Positions 27,736 through 36,035 of a stretch of 64,000 nucleotides of DNA are shown piece by piece. Source of the stretch: DASPOJ01 sp050014395 (GTDB lineage: Bacteria; Acidobacteriota; Terriglobia; Acidiferrales; UBA7541); NCBI GenBank assembly GCA_050014395.1, contig JBEKDK010000007.1, forward strand, positions 1-64,000, read 5' to 3'. The translations under genes and the position numbers were made by a program. Positions within the stretch are counted from its first letter, which is position 1; each line of letters starts with the position of its first letter. The notes beneath the pieces were generated by a model. It saw nothing but the letters and a program-made list of their open reading frames with translations, made no database searches and was not told where the DNA came from.

Positions 27736-29214
27736 TCAGCCGGCGTAGCCGCTGCGGGCCAGCCAACGGCGCGCCATTTCGCGATCGTCGAATTCGATCG
27801 TGCGATCGCCCAACACTTGATAGTTTTCGTGGCCCTTACCGGCGAGCAACACGATATCGCCGGCGCGCGCGTGCTCGAGCACCAGCGAAATTGCGCGCTC
27901 GCGATCGGGCTCCACGCGATACTCGACGCCGGTGCGTTGCAGTCCGACCAGCGCGTCGTTGATCACGCGCAGCGGATCCTCACTGCGGGGATTGTCGCTG
28001 GTGAGCACAACGAAATTGCTCGCTTGGCCTGCGGCTTCGCCCATCAGCGGGCGCTTGGTGCGATCGCGGTCGCCGCCGCAGCCGAAAAGCGTCAGGATAC
28101 GTCCGCCGGCGGGCAGCAGTTCGCGCGCCGTCGCCAGCAGATTGCCCAGCGCGTCGTCCGTGTGCGCGTAATCAACGACCACTAGGAACGGTTGACCGGC
28201 ATTGACGCGCTCGAAGCGCCCGGGCACTGCCTCAAGCTGCGCGATTCCGGATGCGATCGCCGCAGGAGCGATTTCCAGCGCGATGGCCGCGCCGATCGCC
28301 GCTAGGATGTTATACACGTTGGTGCGTCCCACCAGATGCGAGCGAATCGCGATTGCGGCGGTCGGCGTTTCCGCCTCAAAATCCAAACCCGTGCCGGTGA
28401 GCGTGACTTTGCGCGTGGTGATATCGCCGGAGCGCAGGCCGTAGCGCAAACTACGCGCCGCCACGCCGTCCAAGCGCTCGCCGTACGGATCATCGGCATT
28501 GATCACGCCGACGCGCGCCGGGCCTTTGCCGGTGCCTGCAAACAAGCGGCGTTTCGCGGCGAAGTAAGCCTCAAAGGTTTTGTGATAATCCAGATGATCG
28601 CGCGTCAAATTCGTGAACACAGCCGCGTCGAATGGGCAGCCCCACAGCCGGTCCATCGCCAGCGCGTGCGAACTTGCTTCGAGCACGGCGTGGGTGCCGC
28701 CGGCGCTCACGATCTCGGAAAGAAAATGTTGCAGATCGAGCGATTCGGGCGTGGTGGTTGTTGCGTGCACGCTGCCCAGCGGCGTGCGATACGCGATTGT
28801 GCCGAACAAGCCGGCACTGTATCCTGCCGCGCGCAGGATCGAATCGATCAGGTAGCTGGTGGTGGTCTTGCCGTTCGTGCCGGTTACGCCGACAAGCTGT
28901 AGCGCCTCGGCGGGATGCCCGAAGAAATTTGCCGCCGATATCGCCAGGGCTTTTCTTGCATCGGCGACTTCGGCCCACGCCACTTGCGGCGCGAGGTCCG
29001 CGGGACGCGGCATCTCGCTCACAATCGCCGCTGCGCCGAGCGCAACCGCCGCTGCGGCGAAGCGATTTCCGTCGGTCACTTCCCCGCGAATGGCGAAAAA
29101 CGCCGCGCCGGGCGCCGCGCGGCGGCTGTCGTAACACAGTGCGGAAATCTCGCGCTCCGCGTCCGCAAGGGGACGCTTAAGCTCGACGCCTTCCAGAAGC
29201 TCGCTGAGTTTCAT
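27736..29214 (-). CDS. murE: UDP-MurNAc-tripeptide synthetase (meso-DAP adding)
   Basis: Adds the third stem-peptide residue to UDP-MurNAc-L-Ala-D-Glu. From ATG 29214, opening MKLSELLEGVEL as in most MurE proteins, there are 492 residues. Signatures are GVTGTNGKTTTSYLID, TTPESLDLQHFLSE, LEASSHALAMDRLWGC, TRDHLDYHKTFEAYFAAK and VDYAHTDDALGNLL. The C-terminal TSDNPRSEDP contains the DNPR tetrad typical of enzymes specific for meso-diaminopimelate, so the wall is probably of the DAP type. The frame is open upstream but without MurE similarity. It is 98 bases from the ftsI stop. Confidence 0.97.
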   Translation of the reverse strand: MKLSELLEGVELKRPLADAEREISALCYDSRRAAPGAAFFAIRGEVTDGNRFAAAAVALGAAAIVSEMPRPADLAPQVAWAEVADARKALAISAANFFGHPAEALQLVGVTGTNGKTTTSYLIDSILRAAGYSAGLFGTIAYRTPLGSVHATTTTPESLDLQHFLSEIVSAGGTHAVLEASSHALAMDRLWGCPFDAAVFTNLTRDHLDYHKTFEAYFAAKRRLFAGTGKGPARVGVINADDPYGERLDGVAARSLRYGLRSGDITTRKVTLTGTGLDFEAETPTAAIAIRSHLVGRTNVYNILAAIGAAIALEIAPAAIASGIAQLEAVPGRFERVNAGQPFLVVVDYAHTDDALGNLLATARELLPAGGRILTLFGCGGDRDRTKRPLMGEAAGQASNFVVLTSDNPRSEDPLRVINDALVGLQRTGVEYRVEPDRERAISLVLEHARAGDIVLLAGKGHENYQVLGDRTIEFDDREMARRWLARSGYAG

Positions 29215-29312
29215 GCCCTTGGAAATCAGTATAGTTCCGCGCGACGCGCCGGCCAAACGCGGCGCTGGGCTCGGCGCGGTCGGCCGATCCGCGACGCGAG
29301 CCGCGCGAGACA

Positions 29313-31484
29313 TCAGCGGTCCCCACCCGGAGAATGCGCGGAGCCGTGAGCAGCCACGGGCCCGGGCCCGGCTGCGCGGCCGAATTGAATGTTCACGCGG
29401 CTTCCGCGGCGCACGCTCGATCCTGCCGGCGGCGATTGCGCCACGGCCACGCCGCCGCCAGCCAGCACCGGCACCAAACCAAGATGCTGGCACTGCTCGG
29501 TGACGTCGCGCACCGTCTCCCCCACCATGTTCGGCACTTGGACGCCGGATTCCTCGTCGATCTCGACGGTTTGCGGCGCGGCGATGGTCGGCGATTCCGC
29601 ATGCTGCGGCGCGCTCGGTGAAACTCGCACGCTCGTTGTCGATGCGCTCGGCGCATTTATTGTGGCCGGCTGATCGGAAGCTTTAGCCTCGGGAGCGGCG
29701 GAATCGTCGATCGCGGCGTTCGCTGGATCGAAATCGGCGCCGTCCGCCAGCGAATCCTGCTGCACGCCGCGGTTTTGCGCCAATTCGACTTGGTTTCTTG
29801 TGTCCATCGGAACGTCATGCGGAACGTTGAGATACTCCAGCACTTGCTGGGCCACACGATGAAACACCGGCGCCGCCACCTCGCCGCCTTCGTGCGGCCC
29901 CACGGGCGAATCGAGCTGCACAAGGACAGCGATCGCTGGATTGTTCAGCGGCGCGAAGCCCACGAATGAGGCGATGTATTGCGACGTGGAATATCGTCCC
30001 GTGGCCGGATCGAATTTCTGCGCCGTACCGGTTTTTCCGCCGGCCGTATAGCCATCCAGGCGCGCGAGCGGGCCGGTTCCACCTTTGAGGATCACGCCTT
30101 CGAGCATCTGCCGCATCGTCGCGGCTGTGGTCGCCTGAATTACGCGGCGCGGTTCCGGCTGCGTCTCCGGCACCAGCGGACCATTTCCGTTGCGCAAGCC
30201 ATCGACCACGTGCGGCTGCACGATCATTCCGCCATTCGCGATGGCCGACATCGCGGTGAGAATCTGCAGCGGTGTGACGCCGATCTCTTGCCCCATCGAA
30301 ATCGAGCCGACGGACACCGGCGTCCAATTCTCAATCCGCCGCAGCATGCCTTTGCTTTCGCCCGGCAGATCGACGCCGGTGGCCTGCCCGAAACCGTAAG
30401 CGGTGATGTATTGATAGAATTTCGGCGCGCCCAAACGCAGACCAAGCTTGATCGCGCCGACATCGCTCGAATAGGCAAGAATCTGCGCGACCGTCAGATC
30501 GCCATAGGCCTTGTGATCGCGAATGCGATGCCCCGCGATATAAATGGCGCCATTCTGGCAATCGATAACTTCATCCGGCCGCGTTAGACCTTGATCGATC
30601 ACCGCGGACACCGTGACGACCTTGAACACCGAGCCGGGCTCGTACAACGCGCTAATGCCGCGATCCATGCGCGATTCGACGGGACTGGCCCCCGCGGCAT
30701 TCGGATTGAACGTGGGATAATTTGCGACGGCCAGCAGTTCGCCGGTCGATGGATTCTCCACAATCACCGTGCCGGAAATCGCGTGGGTTTGCTCGATCGC
30801 GACGTTCAGTTCGCGCTCCGCGATGTATTGAATGTTTTGATCCAGCGTCAAGACGACGCTGCCCGCGGTTGCCGGCGCTTTATCGCTGCTATCCAGCGCG
30901 TGTCGATGCGCATCAGCCAGCACCGCCATGCGGCTCCCTTGGCTGCTGATGCGATCGTCCAGCGAGTATTCGATTCCGCCCAATCCCTTTTGATCGACGT
31001 CCACGTAGCCCAGGACGCTCGCGGCCAATTCGCGCTTGGGATAAAAGCGTTGGTCTTCCTTCTCGAAGTAAATTCCCTTCAGGTTCAGCGCTTCGATGCG
31101 CGAGACGATGTCCGGCGAAAGTTTTCTCGCCAGGCGCGCGTATGTGCGCGAAGCCGCCAGGCGCGATTCGATTTCATCCTCCGGCAAATTCAACGGCCCC
31201 GAAAGCAGTTGCGCGACCATCGCAGGATCGGTGATCTCCGACGGCACAGCGAAACACGTGTCCGCAGGCACGCTCATCGCCAGCGGGCGCAAATTGCGAT
31301 CCAAAATATCGCCGCGGCTTGGGCTGACTTCGACGATCAAACGTTGCTGATGTTCGGCGCGGGAAAGGTAATCGCTATAGCAGGCGAGTTGGAGATATGC
31401 GAGACGCCCCAGGGCCGCTCCCATCCAGAGCGCCGCCAGGACGGCAATCAGCAGAATCCGTCCGCGGGGATGTCGAAAATCCAT
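29313..31484 (-). CDS. ftsI: Septal transpeptidase FtsI (class B PBP) with PASTA domain
   Basis: Cross-links septal peptidoglycan together with FtsW. The 723-residue protein has an N-terminal anchor (ILLIAVLAALWMGAALGRLAYL), the dimerisation region with SPSRGDILDRNLRPLA, and a transpeptidase domain. The nucleophile is S285 in EPGSVFKVV, and KTGT is at about 484-487. The second motif reads YSSDVGAIKLG (S339-S-D341) instead of the usual SxN. A Pro/Ala/Ser-rich linker (about 560-640) leads to one PASTA domain (about 645-705, VPNMVGETVRDVTEQC), common in Gram-positive and some other PBPs. The C-terminal 18 residues are Gly/His-rich. It lies between ftsL and murE. Confidence 0.95.
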   Translation of the reverse strand: MDFRHPRGRILLIAVLAALWMGAALGRLAYLQLACYSDYLSRAEHQQRLIVEVSPSRGDILDRNLRPLAMSVPADTCFAVPSEITDPAMVAQLLSGPLNLPEDEIESRLAASRTYARLARKLSPDIVSRIEALNLKGIYFEKEDQRFYPKRELAASVLGYVDVDQKGLGGIEYSLDDRISSQGSRMAVLADAHRHALDSSDKAPATAGSVVLTLDQNIQYIAERELNVAIEQTHAISGTVIVENPSTGELLAVANYPTFNPNAAGASPVESRMDRGISALYEPGSVFKVVTVSAVIDQGLTRPDEVIDCQNGAIYIAGHRIRDHKAYGDLTVAQILAYSSDVGAIKLGLRLGAPKFYQYITAYGFGQATGVDLPGESKGMLRRIENWTPVSVGSISMGQEIGVTPLQILTAMSAIANGGMIVQPHVVDGLRNGNGPLVPETQPEPRRVIQATTAATMRQMLEGVILKGGTGPLARLDGYTAGGKTGTAQKFDPATGRYSTSQYIASFVGFAPLNNPAIAVLVQLDSPVGPHEGGEVAAPVFHRVAQQVLEYLNVPHDVPMDTRNQVELAQNRGVQQDSLADGADFDPANAAIDDSAAPEAKASDQPATINAPSASTTSVRVSPSAPQHAESPTIAAPQTVEIDEESGVQVPNMVGETVRDVTEQCQHLGLVPVLAGGGVAVAQSPPAGSSVRRGSRVNIQFGRAAGPGPVAAHGSAHSPGGDR

Positions 31485-31532
31485 TTGAGCACCGCGCTCC
31501 GCGCGGACCGATTTCTATGCCTGGAACTCCGG

Positions 31533-31922
31533 CTACTGCGAGGCCGCAGAGTTTGTGAGGCTAACCTGCGCCACAACCGCGCCCGCCTGCGCCTGCTCAG
31601 GCGCCACTTGCGAGGAAGCCGGCGCCGTCAAGCCGAGCTGATTGCGGGCGATCACGTCGATGCGGCCCGGATCGCGCAAGCTGGCCACTTCCAGCTTCAA
31701 TTCCTGATTCAGTTCGATCGCTTGCGCGCGGTCGGCCTTCAGCGATTCCAGTTGCGAGCGCATTTGAATGCACTCGAAGTGCTGCCACGCGTAGAACAAT
31801 GCCACCAGCGCGAGCAAGCCGCCCATGGCCACAAGCTTCACGCACTCTCGCAAGCGGTCGGGCGCCTTCGGCCGGACCAGCCGCGAATTATCGATTCGTT
31901 TTACGGTGAAAAATTCGGTCAT
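31533..31922 (-). CDS. ftsL: Cell-division protein FtsL
   Basis: A 129-residue bitopic coiled-coil protein of the FtsQLB complex. A cytoplasmic N-terminus (about 1-30) is followed by a membrane segment (LVAMGGLLALVALFYAW), then a heptad-like periplasmic coil (CIQMRSQLESLKADRAQAIELNQELKLE in part) and a short conserved tail (IARNQLGLTAP). The N-terminal sequence diverges from E. coli FtsL, as is usual for the family; identification rests on position between rsmH and ftsI and on the TM-coiled-coil layout. Its ATG overlaps the rsmH stop (ATGA). Confidence 0.88.
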   Translation of the reverse strand: MTEFFTVKRIDNSRLVRPKAPDRLRECVKLVAMGGLLALVALFYAWQHFECIQMRSQLESLKADRAQAIELNQELKLEVASLRDPGRIDVIARNQLGLTAPASSQVAPEQAQAGAVVAQVSLTNSAASQ

Positions 31923-32839
31923 GACGCGCGCTCCAGTTGACTTTTTTCCGCGCCGATTTTTTCCGCCACGCGCATTTTCGCGCTGCGCGCCCGCGGGTTC
32001 GCTTGCACTTCCGCCTCCGCGGCGACGATGGGTTTCTTGGTCAAGATGCGGAATGCCGCTTCGCGCGCCAATTGCTGATAGCGTTGTTTCACTTGCCGGT
32101 CCTCCAGCGAGTGATACGCCAGCACGACCCAGCGGCCTCCCAAAGAAAGCGTGGCAGGGGTCCGAATTAGAAACTGCTCGAGTTCCTCCATCTCCCGATT
32201 CACCGCAATCCGCAGCGCCAGAAACGTTTTTGTCGCGGGATGCAGTCTCTGCCTTCCCCCTTGCTTTCGGGCCCCTGCCACAACCGTTGCCAGGTGCGCG
32301 GTATCCCTGATGGGACGCGCGCGGACAATCGCCCTGGCGATTCTTCGTGAATCCCGCTCTTCGCCAAACTGATAGAGCAGGTCTGCCAGCTCGCGTTCGT
32401 GCGAGCGGTTCACAATTTCGTCTGCGGTCAACGCTTCGACGCTCTGATCCATGCGCATGTCGAGCGGTCCGCTGGCGCGGAATGAAAATCCGCGGCCGGC
32501 CTCATCCAACTGCATGCTGGAAACGCCCAGGTCCGCCAGCACGCCATCCGCCGGCGGCAATCCCAGGTTCGCGGCTACTTCCCCAATCCTTGAGAATTCT
32601 GCGTGCACCAGCGTCACCTGCCCTTCGTAATCCCTCAGGCGCTCACGAGCAATTTCGAGCGCCTGGGCGTCCCGGTCCAGGCCCACCACCCGGCCCCCGC
32701 TACCGACCCGCCGCAAAATCTCCAGCGCGTGCCCACCCAGCCCCACCGTCGCGTCGATGTACGTTCCGCCGGGCCGAATTGCCAGCCAGTGGACGGCCTC
32801 TTCGGCCAGCACCGGCGTGTGCAGCGCACTCGAAGTCAA
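31919..32839 (-). CDS. rsmH: 16S rRNA (cytosine1402-N4)-methyltransferase
   Basis: Methylates N4 of C1402 in 16S rRNA using SAM. The 306-residue protein starts at TTG 32839 (MTSSALHTPVLAEEAVHWL), ten bases after mraZ. Signatures are YIDATVGLGGHALEIL for SAM binding, VLADLGVSSMQLDEAGRGFSF, PLDMRMDQ, TKTFLALRIAVNREMEEL and VLAYHSLEDRQVK. Alternative starts were rejected because this one keeps the family's usual HTPVLxxE opening. The C-terminus is basic. Confidence 0.96.
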   Translation of the reverse strand: MTSSALHTPVLAEEAVHWLAIRPGGTYIDATVGLGGHALEILRRVGSGGRVVGLDRDAQALEIARERLRDYEGQVTLVHAEFSRIGEVAANLGLPPADGVLADLGVSSMQLDEAGRGFSFRASGPLDMRMDQSVEALTADEIVNRSHERELADLLYQFGEERDSRRIARAIVRARPIRDTAHLATVVAGARKQGGRQRLHPATKTFLALRIAVNREMEELEQFLIRTPATLSLGGRWVVLAYHSLEDRQVKQRYQQLAREAAFRILTKKPIVAAEAEVQANPRARSAKMRVAEKIGAEKSQLERAS

Positions 32840-32849
32840 ATATCCAGCT

Positions 32850-33287
32850 CTAAATTCCCAGTTGATCCAGGGTCTTCTCGTCTTCGTCCGTGATCGGGTT
32901 CTTGCTCATGCTCTCGAGGAACCGCGCGTGGTTCCAAACTTCCAGGTAGTTCAAGTTGCCCAGCACGTCCACTTCGCCCTTCATCTGCGCGGTTTCTCTT
33001 AGCAAGGCCGGAATCAGCACTCGGCCCTGCCGGTCCAGCTCGACCACCTGACCGTAGTAGTTGGCTCGCGTCAGGAATCGAATCTTGGTCCGGTTGTGCG
33101 TGGAAAGTCCGGCGAGCTTGGCTTCGATCTCGCTCCAAACCTTCATCGGATAAACGCGCACGTAGTCTCCATTTTCACTGGTGACGAAGTACCGCTCGCC
33201 GTGCTCCTTCAGGGTTTCCAGAAAAGCGGACGGAATCTTCAGCCTGCCCTTTTCGTCCACTTTCGCTGGATAGTTGCCCCGAAGCAT
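32850..33287 (-). CDS. mraZ: Transcriptional regulator MraZ
   Basis: DNA-binding protein of the AbrB-like fold that represses its own dcw promoter in E. coli. From ATG 33287 the protein has 145 residues, opening MLRGNYPAKVDEKGRLKIP, which is the usual MraZ start; a TTG four codons earlier is possible. A second copy of the half-motif, VELDRQGRVLIPALLRE, is at about 85-101. A C-terminal stretch (FLESMSKNPITDEDEKTLDQL) is acidic. It is the first gene of the dcw cluster. Four 10-bp direct repeats lie between its promoter and start, matching an autoregulatory role. Confidence 0.96.
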   Translation of the reverse strand: MLRGNYPAKVDEKGRLKIPSAFLETLKEHGERYFVTSENGDYVRVYPMKVWSEIEAKLAGLSTHNRTKIRFLTRANYYGQVVELDRQGRVLIPALLRETAQMKGEVDVLGNLNYLEVWNHARFLESMSKNPITDEDEKTLDQLGI

Positions 33288-33311
33288 AGAACCCCACAAA
33301 ACGACCGAGAA

Positions 33312-33369
33312 TTTGGTCCCTAGCTGCCACTAAGTCTCACTAGCTCCCACTTCAACCCACTTTGGTCCC
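33312..33369. repeat. 9-bp direct repeats flanking the MraZ box array
   Basis: TTTGGTCCC occurs at 33312-33320 and again at 33361-33369, bracketing the four 10-bp MraZ-type units. The outer copies, spaced by 49 bases, are not part of the 10-base register. They may extend the operator or be a second binding site. Two 9-base matches this close are unlikely by chance, but the meaning is not known. Confidence 0.55.
33321..33360 (-). promoter_or_regulatory. MraZ-type operator: four tandem 10-bp repeats
   Basis: Read in the mraZ direction the four units are GTGGGTTGAA, GTGGGAGCTA, GTGAGACTTA and GTGGCAGCTA, in exact 10-base register. The MraZ box described for E. coli is a run of TGGGN elements with 5-base spacers, giving the same 10-base period. 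Units 1 and 2 are closest to that consensus. The array lies just downstream of the predicted transcription start and before the ATG, the position of the MraZ site at Pmra. Confidence 0.8.
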
Positions 33370-33371
33370 CG

Positions 33372-33399
33372 ATTCTAAGCATGTCCTCGAACTTGTCAA
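33372..33399 (-). promoter_or_regulatory. Sigma-70-type promoter of the dcw cluster (Pmra)
   Basis: On the minus strand, TTGACA (33394-33399) and TAGAAT (33372-33377) are separated by 16 bases, close to the sigma-70 consensus. The start of transcription would be near 33365, just before the MraZ repeat array. This appears to be the only strong promoter visible upstream of the cluster. Confidence 0.75.
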
Positions 33400-33583
33400 G
33401 CGGAATCCGCGATTATTTATAACTTTGTGGAAATCCTTTTGGGCGATAAGGCACTGTCGCTAGACACCCCAACAGATGGTGTTCGCGCGTCGCGAGAGAT
33501 CAAGTGGTAGAGTCGCGATTCCTGAGGCGCGGGGCGTCGTGCCGCAACGAAACAGTGGGAGCGGGTGGTAAGGCGACGGGAAA

Positions 33584-34228
33584 TTACTGCGGCGGCGGTT
33601 CGATCATCCCGCCGACGCGCAAATGCGCCAGATCGCGTAGCATATGCCGCTCGTCGGGGCTCATTCCCTGCGTGAACGTGGGATCGTTCAAGAGCGCTTC
33701 GCGGTCGGTATCGCCGAGCAGACGCAGCGCGCGGAGGTGATTCAATATCACGATCTTTCGCTGTTGCGGAAGCTGCTGCCAGCGCGGCAAAAGCACGTTC
33801 TGAACGTAGCTCTGCTGCTCGGGAGTCATCTGCTCCCAAACCCGCTGGCGCTCGCGAATTTCTTCGCGCTGCTCCGGCGTCATGTTGTTCCACACTTGAA
33901 GACGGTTGCGAATCTGCGCTTGTTGCTGCGGCGGAAGCGAATTGAATCGCTCGTTGTTGCGCATGAAGCGCTCTTGCTGCTGCGGAGTCATGTCTTGCAG
34001 GCGCTCCACCCATTTGGGCGGCAAGCCCATCATGCGCCGCTCGCCTGGAGTCGCCTGCCCCTGCTGCTGATTCTGTGCGTGCGGCTGGTTCACCATTTCT
34101 GCGCGGCGCTGTGGCTGGCGATTCGCGGCGGCTCCGGCCGGCGCCTGCGCTTTCACGTCGGCCGCAAACGCGAGTCCGCCGGCGAGCAGCAGGGCCAGGA
34201 GCGCTGGGATGGGGCGATGCCGATTCAT
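33584..34228 (-). CDS. DUF3106-like periplasmic Gln-rich protein
   Basis: A 214-residue protein with a signal peptide (MNRHRPIPALLALLLAGGLAFA) and a Gln/Arg/Met-rich body. A short motif recurs: LQDMTPQQQERF, NSLPPQQQAQI, NNMTPEQREEI, EQMTPEQQSYV and QQLPQQRKIV. The MTPEQ pattern recalls the LTxxQ motifs of Spy/CpxP periplasmic chaperones, and DUF3106 is the likely Pfam family. It follows the anti-sigma-like gene by 72 bases and could be part of the sigma-factor regulon. The function is unknown. Confidence 0.78.
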   Translation of the reverse strand: MNRHRPIPALLALLLAGGLAFAADVKAQAPAGAAANRQPQRRAEMVNQPHAQNQQQGQATPGERRMMGLPPKWVERLQDMTPQQQERFMRNNERFNSLPPQQQAQIRNRLQVWNNMTPEQREEIRERQRVWEQMTPEQQSYVQNVLLPRWQQLPQQRKIVILNHLRALRLLGDTDREALLNDPTFTQGMSPDERHMLRDLAHLRVGGMIEPPPQ

Positions 34229-34300
34229 GTTGCTACATTTTCCTTCCGACGCGTTCCAATCCTTATTTAGCTTGCCGATCCTTGCTTAACTGACCGCTCC

Positions 34301-34798
34301 TTACATGTGCGAGGTCGCCTGAGCCGCCGGCGTGGCCGGAAGATCGCTCAGCGCCTCAAAGTTCGATAGCACGTCGTAATTCTCAAGCTCGGGCAAATCG
34401 TTGATCATCCGAAAATCCGCTTCGCTTGAACCCTGCGTCGCCGCGGCGGTCTGTGCGTCACTCACTGGCGCAACTTGCGTCGGCTTCGAGGCGAACCAAA
34501 CCGAAAGCACCAGCAAGCAGGCCACTGCGAATGCCAGCCGTGGCGATGGCACAAACCATCTCCACGCGGGAACGGCAGGCTCGGCGGCTACGCGGGCGCG
34601 CACGGCGGCGTCAAACGATTCGGACGGCGTAATCTGCGGCAGTTCGTCAAGCACGCCCCACATCACGCGATACTCTTCGGCGCGCTGCCGGCACGCAGCG
34701 CATTCCGCCAAATGCGATTCGACATCGCGGCGCACGGCGGCGCTGGCCTTCCCGTCGAAATAAGCGATCCATTTCTTTTCAATCTGCTGGCAATTCAT
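34301..34798 (-). CDS. Zinc-finger anti-sigma-factor-like membrane protein
   Basis: A 165-residue protein starting at ATG 34798, with GAGGTTGCG just upstream. The N-terminal zinc-finger domain has the HxxxCxxC core in VESHLAECAACRQ (zf-HC2 family), typical of anti-sigma factors binding an ECF sigma. A membrane segment is at about 98-113 (LAFAVACLLVLSVWF), leaving an acidic extracytoplasmic tail with DLPELENYDVLSNFEALSDLP. It lies 84 bases downstream of the ECF sigma gene on the same strand. The pairing is inferred from adjacency and domain. Confidence 0.82.
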   Translation of the reverse strand: MNCQQIEKKWIAYFDGKASAAVRRDVESHLAECAACRQRAEEYRVMWGVLDELPQITPSESFDAAVRARVAAEPAVPAWRWFVPSPRLAFAVACLLVLSVWFASKPTQVAPVSDAQTAAATQGSSEADFRMINDLPELENYDVLSNFEALSDLPATPAAQATSHM

Positions 34799-34882
34799 CG
34801 CAACCTCTTTTCCCCAACCCAATTCTGTCGCCACGCTCCCCCGCTCCCCGCTTCCCTCAATCCGATTCCTTAGAATGCAACC

Positions 34883-35482
34883 TCACGCCCTGGGCTGTCC
34901 CACCAGCGGCGCCAACTCCACGCGCAGCGTCTCATACGCTCGAAACAACAGCGATTTCAGGGCTGCCTCCGAGCACTCCAAAATTCCAGCGATCTCATCG
35001 TAATCGAGCTCCTGATATTTGTGCAAAAGAACTGCGGCGCGCTGCTTATCCGGCAATTTCTCTATGGCGCGCCGAATCACGCCGGCTCGATCGCGCGCGA
35101 TCAATTCCTGCTCGACCCCTGGCCGCCTATCCGCCACTTCCCAACCCGGCGCCTCTTCGTCCCCGATATCCATCGAATGGTCCATGGAAATTTCCATCTG
35201 CCGGTTGCGGCCGTCGCGGAGGGCGTTCAGCGCCAAGTTCGAGGCGATGCGAAACATCCAGGTGGTGAACTTCGCGCTCGGCGAATACGCCTTTCGCGCT
35301 CGATAGACGCGCAGGAAAACTTCCTGCGCCAGATCTTCGGCCGCTCCGCGGTCGCGCACCATGCGCGCCAGAAAATTGACAAGCGGGCTCCGGTACTTAC
35401 GGAGCAAAAGCTCGAAGGACACTTCGTCCCCGGCCTTTACGTCCAGCATCAGTTGGACGTCCGACCTCGCCATGGCCTCCAC
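34883..35482 (-). CDS. ECF-family RNA polymerase sigma factor
   Basis: A 199-residue group IV sigma factor. Region 2 reads KYRSPLVNFLARMVRDRGAAEDLAQEVFLRVYRARKAY in its parts, with the DLAQEVFLRVY core; region 4 is in IEKLPDKQRAAVLLHKYQ and LDYDEIAGILECSEAALKSLLFRA. A region 3 is absent, as in ECFs. The frame opens at GTG 35482; ATG 35473 is an alternative, with GGAGG only two bases before it. It heads an apparent sigma, zinc-finger and DUF3106 operon upstream of the dcw cluster. The target genes are unknown. Confidence 0.92.
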   Translation of the reverse strand: MEAMARSDVQLMLDVKAGDEVSFELLLRKYRSPLVNFLARMVRDRGAAEDLAQEVFLRVYRARKAYSPSAKFTTWMFRIASNLALNALRDGRNRQMEISMDHSMDIGDEEAPGWEVADRRPGVEQELIARDRAGVIRRAIEKLPDKQRAAVLLHKYQELDYDEIAGILECSEAALKSLLFRAYETLRVELAPLVGQPRA

Positions 35483-35727
35483 ATTCTATCGAACCCGTGT
35501 CGGCTCAAAAAGTTGCGGGTGATTGGCCCGTTCCAAGGGGAGCATCGCAGTCGCGAGATCCGGGCGGCCGGCCGGAGGGGCGATATCTGCGCAATTGATT
35601 CCGCACCGGTCAGCCCTCTCAGCAAGACCAAAGCTAACCCTAGTCCGCACAGTATTTTAAGTGAATCCCCGAAAATCGTTCGGGTGAATGAGGTGGTTGT
35701 CGACTATGATTGAGGATACGGATTCAC

Positions 35728-36027
35728 GTGGCTAAACTGAAACCAATTCATCCAGGCGAAATTCTTCGCGAAGAATTCATGGCGCCGCTTCATCTGAACG
35801 CCAACAAGTTGGCTCTGGCTTTGGGAATTCCCGCGCCGAGCGTCTATGACATCGTGCACGAAGAGCGCGGTATCTCACCTGAAATGGCGCTTCGACTTGG
35901 ATATGTCTTTGGGACGACGCCTGACTTTTGGCTCAATCTGCAATCGGAGTACGATTTACGGGTTGTGCGCAACAAGAAAGAGGCGGAGGTCAAGATTCAA
36001 GTCCGCCCGCTCAAGGTGTCCGCTTAA
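35728..36027 (+). CDS. HigA-like XRE antitoxin, no visible toxin partner
   Basis: A 99-residue protein, starting at GTG 35728 (MAKLKPIHPGEILREEFM). The opening HPGEILREEF and the HTH text LNANKLALALGIPAPSVYDIVHEERGISPEMALRLGYVFGT are the HigA/VapI family hallmarks. It is normally encoded just downstream of a HigB/RelE-type toxin. The 245-base gap upstream contains only a short in-frame tail that resembles a HigB C-terminus. It may now act as a lone regulator or as an antitoxin for a toxin elsewhere. Confidence 0.85.
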   Translation: MAKLKPIHPGEILREEFMAPLHLNANKLALALGIPAPSVYDIVHEERGISPEMALRLGYVFGTTPDFWLNLQSEYDLRVVRNKKEAEVKIQVRPLKVSA

Positions 36028-36035
36028 ACGCCGCC

